Assembly (NCBI GenBank): GCA_012934845.2
Contig: WNNJ02003320.1
Coordinates: 1 to 64,000, forward strand
Length of the DNA stretch: 64,000 nt
DNA from: Pomphorhynchus laevis
Taxonomy: Eukaryota; Acanthocephala; Palaeacanthocephala; Echinorhynchida; Pomphorhynchidae
Direction: 5' to 3'
Part shown: positions 44,818-54,589 of the stretch, piece after piece
Position numbering within the stretch: position 1 is the first letter of the stretch
How the letters are laid out: every line of letters starts with the position of its first letter
Program-made: the position numbers and the translations under genes
The notes under the pieces: generated by a model
Seen by the model: only the letters and a program-made list of their open reading frames with translations
What the model was told of the DNA's origin: nothing
The model's database searches: none

Positions 44818-44990
44818 AAATAATAGTTAAAGTTAGTTGAAGTCTTCTCCAGTGGCATGGTCTTCTTGGTACTGTGGTCTTTGTCTTTTTCGCGCAGGAT
44901 AGCTTTGATACGATGAGCGTTTTTATATACAATTTCACCAACGTTAGCATGTGTATTTATTGATTATTCAGGATCATTTGAAAACTGACA

Positions 44991-45191
44991 ATGGTAGAGG
45001 AACATTGTAGTTTTGTGAATCAACCATTTCTGATGGTTCAATTAAATTTTGATGGTACACATTATCTTGTGGCAGGGGGCGAGATGTCTTATAGAACTAT
45101 TAGTTATTCTTCCACTTCAGAGCTGAACAGTTCCGTATTCGTCGTTGACTTCGATAAGTTTAACTTCAATGATGCCATCGAAATATTTTGA
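44991..45191 (+). CDS. Hypothetical 66-residue frame, duplicated
   Basis: MVEEHCSFVNQPFLMVQLNF, GGEMSYRTISYSSTSELNSS, DFDKFNFNDAIEIF. Present also at 55844-56044 with three residue changes (V to I, N to D, E to G) and no stop. I do not recognise it. It could be a small exon, a transposon relic or chance; the two copies are young, so an open frame in both is weak evidence. Confidence 0.2.
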   Translation: MVEEHCSFVNQPFLMVQLNFDGTHYLVAGGEMSYRTISYSSTSELNSSVFVVDFDKFNFNDAIEIF

Positions 45192-45359
45192 ATAAATTAA
45201 GTATTTTATAATCATGGGGTAATTTAAAAAGTTATCTGAATTGATCTTAATATTAAATATGTATATACATTTATATATTTGTACGAAATACGTAAAGTCA
45301 GTTTTAATTGATTTAAATTATCTACAAAATCACAGGTATTTTGTAACTATAGAGTTCTA

Positions 45360-45372
45360 AATAAAGACGAAC
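45360..45372 (+). repeat. Target-site duplication, left
   Basis: AATAAAGACGAAC, repeated at 48771-48783 on the other side of the inserted element; single copy at 56213-56225 region in the empty tRNA block. Confidence 0.9.
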
Positions 45373-45436
45373 CAATCTTACCAATCTTATTGAGGAGGCA
45401 TTAGAACATAAATCGCCATATAGCTGGACTAGTCTT

Positions 45437-48091
45437 TTGGGGTTCGCAAAAGTGTGCCTATCAGCTCATTCAGGTGATCACCGAAATGTACGAAAACATA
45501 TAGAGAATGTACTAAAGTTAGCCGAAAACAGGCAGTTTGACACTTCCTTTCTCACACATGTTTGTGCTCAACAAACGATCCGACATAAACACGACAAATC
45601 AAAGACAATGACAATCGAACTTGTGCGACAGGGAAACTACGGCAAGGCAATGAAACGAATATCTTCGTCACGGCTGGCGCCGTTCACAGAACAGACACAC
45701 CGTAAGCTCACAGATTTGCACCCACCCGGTAAAGGTATAATAACCTCAATCCCAACGGCAGAACACGGTATTGTCATCGATTCGGATACCGTTCGTGATT
45801 CAATTTTATCATTCCCCTCTGCATCGTCACCAGGTTGTCTGGGTTTAAGAGCCGAACACCTACAAGACATGATCACAGCGGACCAGTCTGGAAAGCTTCT
45901 AAGCCGCCTGACACATCTGATAAATTATATGGCAGCCGGTGACCTTCCTGTAGATATACCTCGATATTTTACGGGTGCAGATCTTGTCGCTATAGAAAAA
46001 CCAAATGGAGGTATACGCCTAATAGCGGCAGGAAAATTGTTACGGAGGGTGTGTGCAAAGTGTATTTGCACGAAGATGCGCGATAAGTTCACTCAAATAT
46101 TTCAACCACAACAGGTCGGTGTTGCGGTGGCAAATGGCGCAGATTTAATAATTCACCAGGTTCGACGATTGCACGAACAGATGCACACCTCGGAAAATTG
46201 GGTATGGGCGAAAATGGATGTTTCGAACGCCTTTAATACAATTGACAGGCAATGCTTTATTGACGCAGTCGACATTGAAGCAACTTCTATCGGACCGTGG
46301 ATCAAATGGTGCTACTCGCAACCATCAAAATTACGATTTGGAGCAGCAAAAAGCCTTACATCGTCAGCAGAAGTACAACAAGGGGACCCTCTGGGCCCAT
46401 TCCTTTTCGCACTGGCAATCCAACCGATTATTCGGAAAGTCGACTCGGTTACAGGTATCGGTTTTAACAAGTGGTATTTAGACGATGGAATAATTGGAAG
46501 TGAACCCAAGGCAGTTGCTATCACATTAAACATGATGGCAAATGAGCTGGAAAAAATCGGACTATCAATGAATTTACAAAAAACCGAATTAATAGGCCAT
46601 ACAGAAGCAATTATCTCAACGCAGACAAAATGGACTCACTCTCCACATACCAAGTCTGACGGCAATTTTACTCTTTTGGGATGCCCAATTGGTTCGCAAG
46701 AGTTTGTAGAAGCATATCTCATAAATAGTTGCTTACCAAACCTAGTAAATGACACAGAGCTTGTCGCGTCGCTTCCGGACGCTCATGTGGCTTACCTGCT
46801 ATTGTACCACTGTGCTTCCGCTCAACGAATAGCATTCCTAATGAGAAATGTAGATCCAGCAAGCATCGAACTTTTCTGTAAGCAGTTTGATAATGCTGTG
46901 ATACGGGCGATGGAAATCATCGCTTCAATACAACTGTCAGCGCGAACACGATCTCAAGTTGAGCTCCCACTAAAAATGGGCGGTCTGGGCCTTAGGAGTA
47001 CAAACAAACACAGAGCGGCAGCCTTTGCAGCAAGCGTCAGCACAGTGGCCGCGTTTGTGAACCAGGATCCAAATACATTTCCGGGCTTTGTAAACGCGAA
47101 TGAAATACTTGCGTTACACGGAGCAGAAGTGGAACAGCAGGCTTCATCCACAAGACAACATCAAATATCGTTCAAAATCGACTCAGAGAAGCGGAAAAAT
47201 CTATTAGACACAAGAGATGATCGGACAAGGGCCAGACTAATAGCGGTATCACAGCCACATGCGAACGCATGGTTACAATGCGCCCCAAATCGAAGTCTCG
47301 GCCTAGCTCTTACCGACCAAGAATTGACAATTCTTATAAGAATGTGGTTAGGCCTGCAAATTGCTCCAAGTGACTACCGTTGTAATCGATGTTTTCGAAA
47401 CGCAGATGCTGAGGGCTTCCATGCACTAACTTGCAACTACGGTGGTTTTCCAGGAATGCGTCATAATGGAATTCGTGACGTCGTTCTCCAGGCGGCACAA
47501 TCAGCAGGAATGCATGTGGGTTTCGAGGTTCGCAACCTTGTCCAAAATATTCAAGAACGGCCAGCCGATATTCTGATCTACGGGGATCCTTCAGATGCTA
47601 TAGACTTCGCGGTAACACATCCACTACAGAAATCTTTTCTTCGCCAGTCAGCTTATGTGCCTGGTTACGCAGCTGCGCAGTACGCATCATCGGTCAAAGA
47701 TAGAAAGTACCGTGCTAAAATGATTGAGGCGAGATATAACTTCATACCTGCAGTCTTGGAGTGTTACGACGGCTGGAATATGGAAGGGGAGAAAATCATC
47801 AGACGAATCGCCCGATACTTAGCAATTCGATCATCTATACCATACAGCATCGCATCTGCACGGCTCTTTCAACGAATATCAATAGCACTCATGAGAGGAA
47901 ATTCAAAAGCTATATTATCTAGCATTGATATGTTAAACCGACCGTATTACGAGATTGCTAACCCCATAATGGAGAATCCCACACGAAGAATGAACCCCTT
48001 CCAGCACTTGATCTGGCAGTTGACTCTCTTCCATCGTCAATTGATCAGTCCGCTCCTGGATACATTGAATTTAACAATACAAATGAAGTAA
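45437..48091 (+). CDS. Family B RT with C-terminal restriction-like nuclease
   Basis: 884 codons with no break. Order: helical N-part; SSPGCLGLRAEHLQDMI; LVAIEKPNGGIRLIAAGKLL; motif A VWAKMDVSNAFNTIDRQ; motif B VQQGDPLGPFLFALAIQ; motif C KWYLDDGIIGSE (near 46472; YLDD in place of YADD); thumb with PLKMGGLGLRSTN; zinc knuckle RCNRCFRNADAEGFHALTC; nuclease RHNGIRDVV, FEVRN, ERPADILIYG and DAIDFAVTHP; tail RISIALMRGNSKAIL. The His-Glu-PxD-D spacing fits a restriction-like endonuclease. The frame begins at a TTG in the annotation frame; a true start is not present, so this is an N-terminally truncated but otherwise intact protein. Recent insertion is implied. Confidence 0.88.
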   Translation: MGFAKVCLSAHSGDHRNVRKHIENVLKLAENRQFDTSFLTHVCAQQTIRHKHDKSKTMTIELVRQGNYGKAMKRISSSRLAPFTEQTHRKLTDLHPPGKGIITSIPTAEHGIVIDSDTVRDSILSFPSASSPGCLGLRAEHLQDMITADQSGKLLSRLTHLINYMAAGDLPVDIPRYFTGADLVAIEKPNGGIRLIAAGKLLRRVCAKCICTKMRDKFTQIFQPQQVGVAVANGADLIIHQVRRLHEQMHTSENWVWAKMDVSNAFNTIDRQCFIDAVDIEATSIGPWIKWCYSQPSKLRFGAAKSLTSSAEVQQGDPLGPFLFALAIQPIIRKVDSVTGIGFNKWYLDDGIIGSEPKAVAITLNMMANELEKIGLSMNLQKTELIGHTEAIISTQTKWTHSPHTKSDGNFTLLGCPIGSQEFVEAYLINSCLPNLVNDTELVASLPDAHVAYLLLYHCASAQRIAFLMRNVDPASIELFCKQFDNAVIRAMEIIASIQLSARTRSQVELPLKMGGLGLRSTNKHRAAAFAASVSTVAAFVNQDPNTFPGFVNANEILALHGAEVEQQASSTRQHQISFKIDSEKRKNLLDTRDDRTRARLIAVSQPHANAWLQCAPNRSLGLALTDQELTILIRMWLGLQIAPSDYRCNRCFRNADAEGFHALTCNYGGFPGMRHNGIRDVVLQAAQSAGMHVGFEVRNLVQNIQERPADILIYGDPSDAIDFAVTHPLQKSFLRQSAYVPGYAAAQYASSVKDRKYRAKMIEARYNFIPAVLECYDGWNMEGEKIIRRIARYLAIRSSIPYSIASARLFQRISIALMRGNSKAILSSIDMLNRPYYEIANPIMENPTRRMNPFQHLIWQLTLFHRQLISPLLDTLNLTIQMK

Positions 48092-48735
48092 CTGTCACGC
48101 TAGCTAATATACCAGGATCCAGTGTCGATACGTCAGTTTTTACAGAAACTCATATATTGTGTTCCTACAGAGATTGTGTACTTATAGAAGAAAACGGAAA
48201 ATTCACACTAAACGTATTGAGCTCTGCAATCACAGTAAAGCCCTAAAGTCTTTCAAGCAAAATTAAGCCACATTTTGACACCTTTCTGCAACAATGTGAC
48301 AATTCATCAAATAATAACGACGCTGATGATCCTGAATCTTTACCTATAAACTCACAGCCAGAAACCGAAATTAGTAAACAGACCGTCGGTTATATGACAC
48401 ATGACGTTCATACATTATCTGATTCTGAATTAACTGGCAGTTTATCGAACGCAAATAGTGATAATCATGAATCGGACGAAAGTTTTAATTATGAAACAGA
48501 ATTATTAACTGACTTTTGTGAAACAGATCAAATAATCACGCCCACTATAAACAAACAGATGATACCGGAAAAAGGCCGGCTAGTTGTCAGTGGATCGGTT
48601 GATTCAGATATTCTAGATGATCAGGCGCTATCTGAAAGTAGTGATAACGAAGATGAGGAAGTCTTACGCTATCGATTATGGACATTATACGAAGAGGTTA
48701 ACTATTTCTTTGACATTTTTGTTCTTTTGTTGTAA
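47962..48735 (+). CDS. Overlapping downstream frame (-1) of the family B element
   Basis: In the -1 frame relative to the RT, open from 47962, overlapping it by 130 bases, through SSIDQSAPGYIEFNNTNEVT and TSVFTETHILCSYRDC to a TAA at 48244, then open again to 48735 with SLSNANSDNHESDESFNYET and DQALSESSDNEDEEVLRYRL. Very acidic, Ser/Asn-rich end. No domain recognised. It could be a frameshifted C-terminal extension of the RT or a second product. Confidence 0.35.
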
Positions 48736-48770
48736 TTCGTAAATTACCTAGGGTATTTTTAAAAAAAATA

Positions 48771-48783
48771 AATAAAGACGAAC
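48771..48783 (+). repeat. Target-site duplication, right
   Basis: AATAAAGACGAAC; partner of 45360-45372. Confidence 0.9.
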
Positions 48784-48996
48784 TGTTGTAGAAATACGAA
48801 TTGTGTTAATAATTAGGAATTGATTTGTTTGAAAATGAACATTAAAAAACATACACCTTTGAAATTAACTGCAATTCTTAAATATTATAAAATCACGTTG
48901 TGAAATGTAAATATTTTCGGATAACGTCTTGAGTTAAAAGTATTTTATAATCAATTAATTTAAAGATGAATTTCAGTGTAACAAAATTTCTCTTAA

Positions 48997-49068
48997 CTCC
49001 GTGTCGGGGAATCGAACCCCGGTCTCCCGCGTGACAGGCGGGGATACTCACCACTATACTAACACGGA
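48997..49068 (-). tRNA. tRNA-Asp-GTC: tRNA-Asp (GTC), copy 1
   Basis: 72 bases. Acceptor stem TCCGTGT/ACACGGA with discriminator G, A-box TTAGTATAGTGG, anticodon loop CTGTCAC with GTC at 49033-49035, B-box GGTTCGATTCC. A TTTT terminator lies about a dozen bases past the 3' end (48984-48987 on the plus strand as AAAA). No intron. Identical to the copy at 56438. Confidence 0.97.
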
Positions 49069-49094
49069 CAACTTAACGATATGTGTAACTAACA

Positions 49095-49434
49095 ATTAAA
49101 ACAAATAAGTTTTATAGTTTACTTTTCAAAATGCAAAAGTTAATCACATCGCGAAGAGGCGTTATTTCTTCATACAATTTACTTTGCGGATTGTTGCTTA
49201 GTGTATCTTTAATGCTGCTTACAATAACATTTAACTCTCTTCGATTTAGATAACTGAGTTAAACTTCGGGAATTAAATTGACTAGAACTAGCAGAATATG
49301 AATATTTAATATGAATATTGATCGACTCTAATATTTAGAGTTGATCATTCTAAATATTTTATTTTCTAACAAAATTTTATATTTCAAAATTGTTTGTAAT
49401 CTTAAAAGATTTAAAATTTTATTTCTGAATTTTA
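49095..49434. other. No gene recognised
   Basis: AT-rich sequence between the tRNA block and a Naiad terminal motif. GAATATTTAATATGAATATT-type small repeats at 49300. Confidence 0.5.
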
Positions 49435-49988
49435 TATTAAATACGTAGACTCACTTAGATGATTTGATTCATCAACAAAACAATTATCGTTGATCAATAG
49501 ATGAATATTACTTTTATTAAATTTGTGTCTGTATTATCTACTTATACATTTTACACATACAGCACACAAAATACCTCGCTTTATACAAATTTTAAAAATA
49601 ATCAATTATTGCTTATACCAACCTCAATGAAATAAAAAAAATTGAAAAATTGAACTGTAGAATTAAATCTCCGCTTATATATTAGCTTCATGCTGCTAAA
49701 ATGCAAGAATTAATCAGATCAAAGGCTGAGTTAGTATCTGATTTTCGTATACTCCCTGATTTATCTGCTGCAGATCGTTTGAGAAAACACGAGGGTTTCA
49801 ATGAGCTGCACCGGCTTATATAAGTGGAGAAAGCAACCTACGTATCCGGAATTTTCAATTAATCAAGGTGCGCCCGGCTGTCAGGATAAAACCCTTACTT
49901 CTCTAGAGTCAGAATTCTATAGTGGTGTTTGTTCGTGTGCAGTTGAACTAGTTGACTTCGTAAGCGTTATCGTGCTTGCCACAATTTG
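49435..49988 (+). repeat. Repeat inverted relative to 9510-10060, with Naiad end
   Basis: Starts with the Naiad terminus (AAATACGTAGACTCACTTAG at 49439) and continues through the same unique sequence as the reverse complement of 9510-10030. A 40-residue open stretch (KMQELIRSKAELVSDFRILP, ADRLRKHEGFNELHRLI) falls at 49698-49820. Confidence 0.75.
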
Positions 49989-50144
49989 CCATTATACGAA
50001 CATTTTAGTCGGTTAAGCTCTCCGTCTTATGAAATAATATTTAACTCTCTTAAAATATTTTTTGCTGAGTTTATCGTCGTGTACTATTAATCTACTTTTA
50101 AGTGACTTCAACATCCCCCATATAGGCTGAAAAGTAGATTTCCA

Positions 50145-50232
50145 CGATTACCTCTATTTCTTATAGAGGTAATCGGTATTTCTCATAGAGGTAATCGATT
50201 ACCTCTATTTCTATGAGAAATAGAGGTAATCG
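50145..50232. repeat. Array of overlapping perfect hairpins
   Basis: Hairpin one: 13-base arms 50145-50157/50163-50175. Hairpin two: 17-base arms 50196-50212/50216-50232, loop ATG. Between them TAGAGGTAATCGATTACCTCTA is itself a perfect palindrome, so several alternative folds compete. All use the unit CGATTACCTCTATTTCT. Confidence 0.92.
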
Positions 50233-50249
50233 TGAAAATTTGTCTTCTA

Positions 50250-50395
50250 TTTCTCATATATTTAACTTCCATGTTATGCAATATGCTGATGACATTATAA
50301 TTTATGATCATGCACCTGTTTATCGTATTCATGATCTTAGTGTTTCTGTTTCCAGCTGTCTTGTCTCAATTTTCAATCATCTTTTAGTTCAATCG
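50250..50395 (+). mobile_element. CR1-like LINE fragment, left of Naiad
   Basis: Reads HVMQYADDIIIYDHAPVYRI and HDLSVSVSSCLVSIFNHLL, the YADD motif region of the 22.4-kb LINE family. It is interrupted by the Naiad at about 50395; the continuation lies at 51600-51760. Confidence 0.75.
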
Positions 50396-51595
50396 ATTTT
50401 AGTACGCTTTATACAAATCTAGATTCAGTAGATATTAAAGAAGCGTTAGTAAAATTAATTGATCTTATATTCGGAAAAAGATATACATATATATGTTATG
50501 ATAACTAACGCATATCTAACAAAAATTAAACTATCAAGTAAATATAAATATATGGATAAAATTGAATTAATAGAATCCTTGAATATTTTGATAAATCAAA
50601 ATTATTTAAAAGTAGGGACATCTATATTTAGACAAGTAAAAGGTGTTCCAATGGGTGGTAATAGTAGCCCAATTATAGCTGACTTGTTTTTAAGCTTTAT
50701 AGAATATGAATTTGTTCATAACTGTTTAAAAACTAAATCTAAACTATATAAATATATGAGATATTTGTTTCGATATATTGATGATATATGTGTATTTAAC
50801 TCTATTAATTTTTATTCAATTAGTGAACAAATTTATCCATAAAGCCTTATTCTTAACAAAACCAATATTGATGATAAAGAAGGTGTATATCTAGATATGA
50901 ACATAAAATTAACATTAACTAAAACTACTATTAATTTATATCGTAAAGATGACATATTTAAATTTACAAGAAACATATTTGCATGAGCATTCATGCATAC
51001 CATATAATATAAAATATAATACATTAAATAATGAAATTTTAAGAATTGCAACAATATGTAATGATATTGGCTTTCTTCAAAATCATTTAAATAATTTAAT
51101 AGATACATATTTTAAACTAGGTTACTATAAAAATAACATCAAACAGAAAATAGTAAAATATATAAATCAACACAATAATATAAAGAATAAATTTAAATTC
51201 TTAAGTGGCAAATTTTTATGGATGGATAATAAATAATATACTTTGTATTAGAATAAGATACTAGATAGTTTTATCAGAGGAAATACATCATTATCACGTA
51301 TTTGGCCCCGCTGCTATGTTGGGTAGAGGAGTTAGGGGCCGAAACCTGATAGCAAAGCAGTTCCTCCTAATGACCTCTAATTCTTATTCTGATACAACGT
51401 CTGTTATTTATTAGTCAATTCATGAAAATGACTTTATTTTGAATTTAAATTTTTTATTTTAACTTGATTTAAATTATAGAAAATCTAAAAACAATTATTA
51501 ATTTTATTATTTAATTATTAAATTTTGATTTAGCATTATTATGTTTTGTTTATTTTATCATTATATTAAAAACGTACACTTAGTTAGCTGATTTG
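50395..51595 (+). mobile_element. Naiad-type PLE, 5'-truncated, inside a LINE
   Basis: Starts in motif A (FSTLYTNLDSVDIKEALVKL), motif B KGVPMGGNSSPIIADLF and motif C FRYIDDICVF in 50459-50842, RT tail in 50949-51236, 3' UTR motif at 51300-51365, terminal ACGTACACTTAGTTAGC near 51570. Two or three frame breaks. Confidence 0.82.
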
Positions 51596-51599
51596 ATTT

Positions 51600-51760
51600 C
51601 TTGGCGTAGAACCTTCCTCGTATTATTAAATTCTACAATTATCCCTATCGTTGACAATCTCGTTTTCCTGTTTCCAGTTCGACAACATACTCTCACTTAA
51701 ACTTTTCGTTAGAGATAAAGTACGCTTGGTTATTATAATTCTTACAATTGACGATTGACG
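51600..51760 (+). mobile_element. CR1-like LINE fragment, right of Naiad
   Basis: Encodes IPIVDNLVFL, then DNILSLKLFVRDKVRL in a shifted frame, matching IPIVHNLTFLGFYFDDHFSL and FVRDKVRSS of the hAT-borne LINE. Continues the fragment at 50250-50395. Confidence 0.65.
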
Positions 51761-51844
51761 AGATTATAACTACAAAGAAGCCGTACGCACAGGGCATTTC
51801 CCATGGTGCCCGGTTTAAGCTGTACGTCAATGTCTTATGTAAAA

Positions 51845-54560
51845 CCCTCGAGCATAATCCTTTGTTGCACTTGTAACGGGCAGGCGGCCAAGTGCAATGG
51901 ATGCAAATGTGCCACTCAAAACGTTCTTGCACAAACTGCAGGGCACCAAACTGCTCTAATAAAGAGCATGACTCCATAACTCCATCACAAGAAGGTCAAG
52001 TGACACATTTTGATGAACACGTTTTGACAAGGATTGGCCGAGCCAATAATAAAGACTACTCTATCATGATGCCCATCAATGGGGGCATCATACACGGTAA
52101 TGCCTCATTTGACAATTCGACCGATATTTTTTAACAGTACTGAAATGGAGACCAAATCTATTTCAACTGCCTCAATGCTCGGCTAGCAACACGTTCGTGA
52201 ATGTATTAGTTTCGTTTTACGACAGTGTGGCGAATAAAGCTGCAGATGAAAAATTCTGCACTTGAGATGGCAGTCGTGTTTTGTCAGCTCATTCTTCAAT
52301 CCGTAAACTCAAGAAAAGTTTCAGTAGCACTTAAGGCTTTACAACGGAGTTTGCAACTTTGGCACGAAAACAAAATCGGAGAATTATTTGAGGAATCCCA
52401 GTATTTACAGTCGATATAAGCTCAAAGAGTAACGAAAATCCCTCATGAAGATTGGAAATAAGTCTACTGTCGTTTATTAAGTTGAGGTAAAGTACAGACT
52501 AGTACAGCTGTCTTGGAAGAAACGTTTTCACCTGCCGTCCTAAAGCCGGCATCTTTATTTAATGGAAGATCAGTCAGAAAAATTCTGCAGGATCTACACC
52601 CAGCTGCAAAGATTCCTGATCAAAAAGTGCTCTTACATCATCATCTTCAAAATATACAACCTCATCACCCAGTTGAATTTAGCTATATCGAAGCTGCGGA
52701 TATTATGCGCGCAGATAGAAGAACGAAAGGTGGGGCCGGTCCATCCGGATTGGACTCTACCATGTGGATTCAACTTCTGAGTCGCTTTGGAGTTCATTCT
52801 CAAACTTTAGCAAGATCACTTGCAGATTTCAGTATAAGATTAGCAACTGAAGATATATGTCCCGAAGCTTTGGTAGCATTTACCGCAAGTAGACTTATCG
52901 CTCTGAGCAAAAAATGGTGGTATTTGACTCATTGGCGTTTGCGATGTTGCAAGATGTATAATCTCTAAAACGATATTATGCAAGATAAGGCCAGATCTTC
53001 AGGATGTGGCAGGTAACGAAAAATTATGTGCATGCTAACGTAGGGGTATTGAATTAGCGATTCATTCACTGCGAGAAGAATTTGAGAAGGGACAGGATAG
53101 ATGCATATTAGCAATAGACGCCAAGAACGCGTTCAATTCTATGAATCGGATTGCCTCCCTGTATAACATGAAATTTATTCCTCCCTAGATGCATACTGTT
53201 CTCAAGAACCTATATACCTCACCTTCTCAACTTGTATTTGGAGACGACAGTATTTACAGCACAGAAGGATTTACCCAAGGTGATCCCTTTGCGAAGGCCG
53301 GCTTTGCTATGGCGTCGATGCCTCTTATTATGGAAATTCGGAAAGCGATTCCTGACGTCAAACAGCGGTGGTTCGCGGACGATGCAAACTTCATTGGCCG
53401 TATTTGAGATTTACGTACAGTATGGAATATACTAAATGACATAGGCCTGGAGTATGGTTATTACGTGAACGTAACAAAAACACAGCTAATCTCACCAACG
53501 CTATTTAATTCATCATAACTTCCGTAACAACAGATCACGTGTTCAAATGACTGTATAAGAATTTCGGGAGTTCCCATTGTAACTGCGCTTACGTTTCTTC
53601 AACCACAAGGAATGAATAGCTAAAATGATCAGCGGTTATTGACAAATTGATGTGCATTGCAGAACTGGATCCTCAAGCGGCATATACTGGCTTAACGAAA
53701 TCAGTACAATTCAAGTGGACTTATTACATGAGAACGGTACCATGTGAGCCTACATATATGGAGTGCCTACAAAGAGCTTTAGAAGATCGATTAATACCCG
53801 CAATAACAAAGCAAGATTTAAACGAGACGTGGAACTGTATCTTAACATCGCCTTTAAGTTTAGGAGGACTTGGCATCGTAGATCCGGTGTTTTCTATATC
53901 GAGTGTCTATAGTTCATCATTAGTCCTTAGTGACACTAGTTACGCGATCTACATACGAACATCTTGAAACAGTTGGGCACACACCGTCTTAATGAATTCA
54001 CCGTGCGACTTCAGCAGGCACTGTCGCAGTGTGATAGAGTAGTGTCTCGAGTGATTTCACATGCATCAACAGACGGAGCATCTGCATGGTTGAGTTCATT
54101 GCCACTTGTCCATCACCATTTTCATCTAACTCCGAACCAGTTCAGAGATGGGTTATGTGCAAAATTGGGTGGACTCCAGGCGACCTGATAGGGACAAAAT
54201 GTAAGTGCGGTTAAATCCTCAATGTGAGTCACGCTTTGCCATTTAAGCATGGCGGACTAACTATAATTAACCATGACGCTATCTGTGACACAATCGCAAA
54301 AGCTCTTTCAGAAGTTTGTTCTGGTGTTTAAATGGAATCAGTGCTATCTATAGTCCCTAATGATATAGACTTTGTAGTTTCCACGACATCGCGTGACAAT
54401 AATGTACGTTTAGATAAAGGTATGCAGTGGCTTGGAAGGCCGTTGATTTGAGCGAACGTTTTAGTCACAGTGAAGTGACTCTAAGTACATAACAGCCAAA
54501 CTTTCAAGTCAAATTGGATGGGTAAAATGATATGGGAAAATGATATGGCTTTATGGTATT
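51845..54560 (+). mobile_element. Family A retroelement, nearly complete but broken
   Basis: Order: Cys-rich N-terminus (CCTCNGQAAKCNGCKCA, then SCTNCRAPNCSN after a frame change), ALEMAVVFCQLILQSVNSRK, GAGPSGLDSTMWIQLLSRFG, RLIALSKKW, motif A ILAIDAKNAFNSMNR, motif B EGFTQGDPFAKAGFAM, motif C RWFADDANFIG, PLSLGGLGIVDP, GWTPGDLIGTKCKCG, HGG/NHD nuclease start, VCSGV and DFVVST remnants to about 54560. Many frame breaks and stops. Useful as the comparison for the TGA positions at 30151 and 30157. Confidence 0.8.
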
Positions 54561-54589
54561 AGTGCCAACTAACGACCTTCTTCGAGAAC

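Larger units (their letters stand above)
45373..48770 (+). mobile_element. Family B retroelement, 5'-truncated insertion
   Basis: A 3398-base insertion with an A-rich 3' end (TTTTTAAAAAAAATA) and 13-base target duplications, as expected from target-primed reverse transcription. The open frame runs in from 45365 without an ATG before about codon 55, and the zinc-finger N-terminus seen at 58353 is missing, so the 5' end is truncated. Confidence 0.9.
44818..49094. repeat. tRNA-Asp block, copy 1 (with insertion)
   Basis: 44818-45372 plus 48771-49094 match 55669-56535. The intervening 3398 bases are a retroelement insertion. The match covers a 66-codon frame, a short repeat and the tRNA gene. Confidence 0.9.

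Noticed and set aside
44673-44950. Overlapping minus-strand frames (EIVYKNAHRIKAILREKD) as a gene
   Set aside because: They overlap in two frames, have no recognised domain, and only part is shared with the duplicate block.
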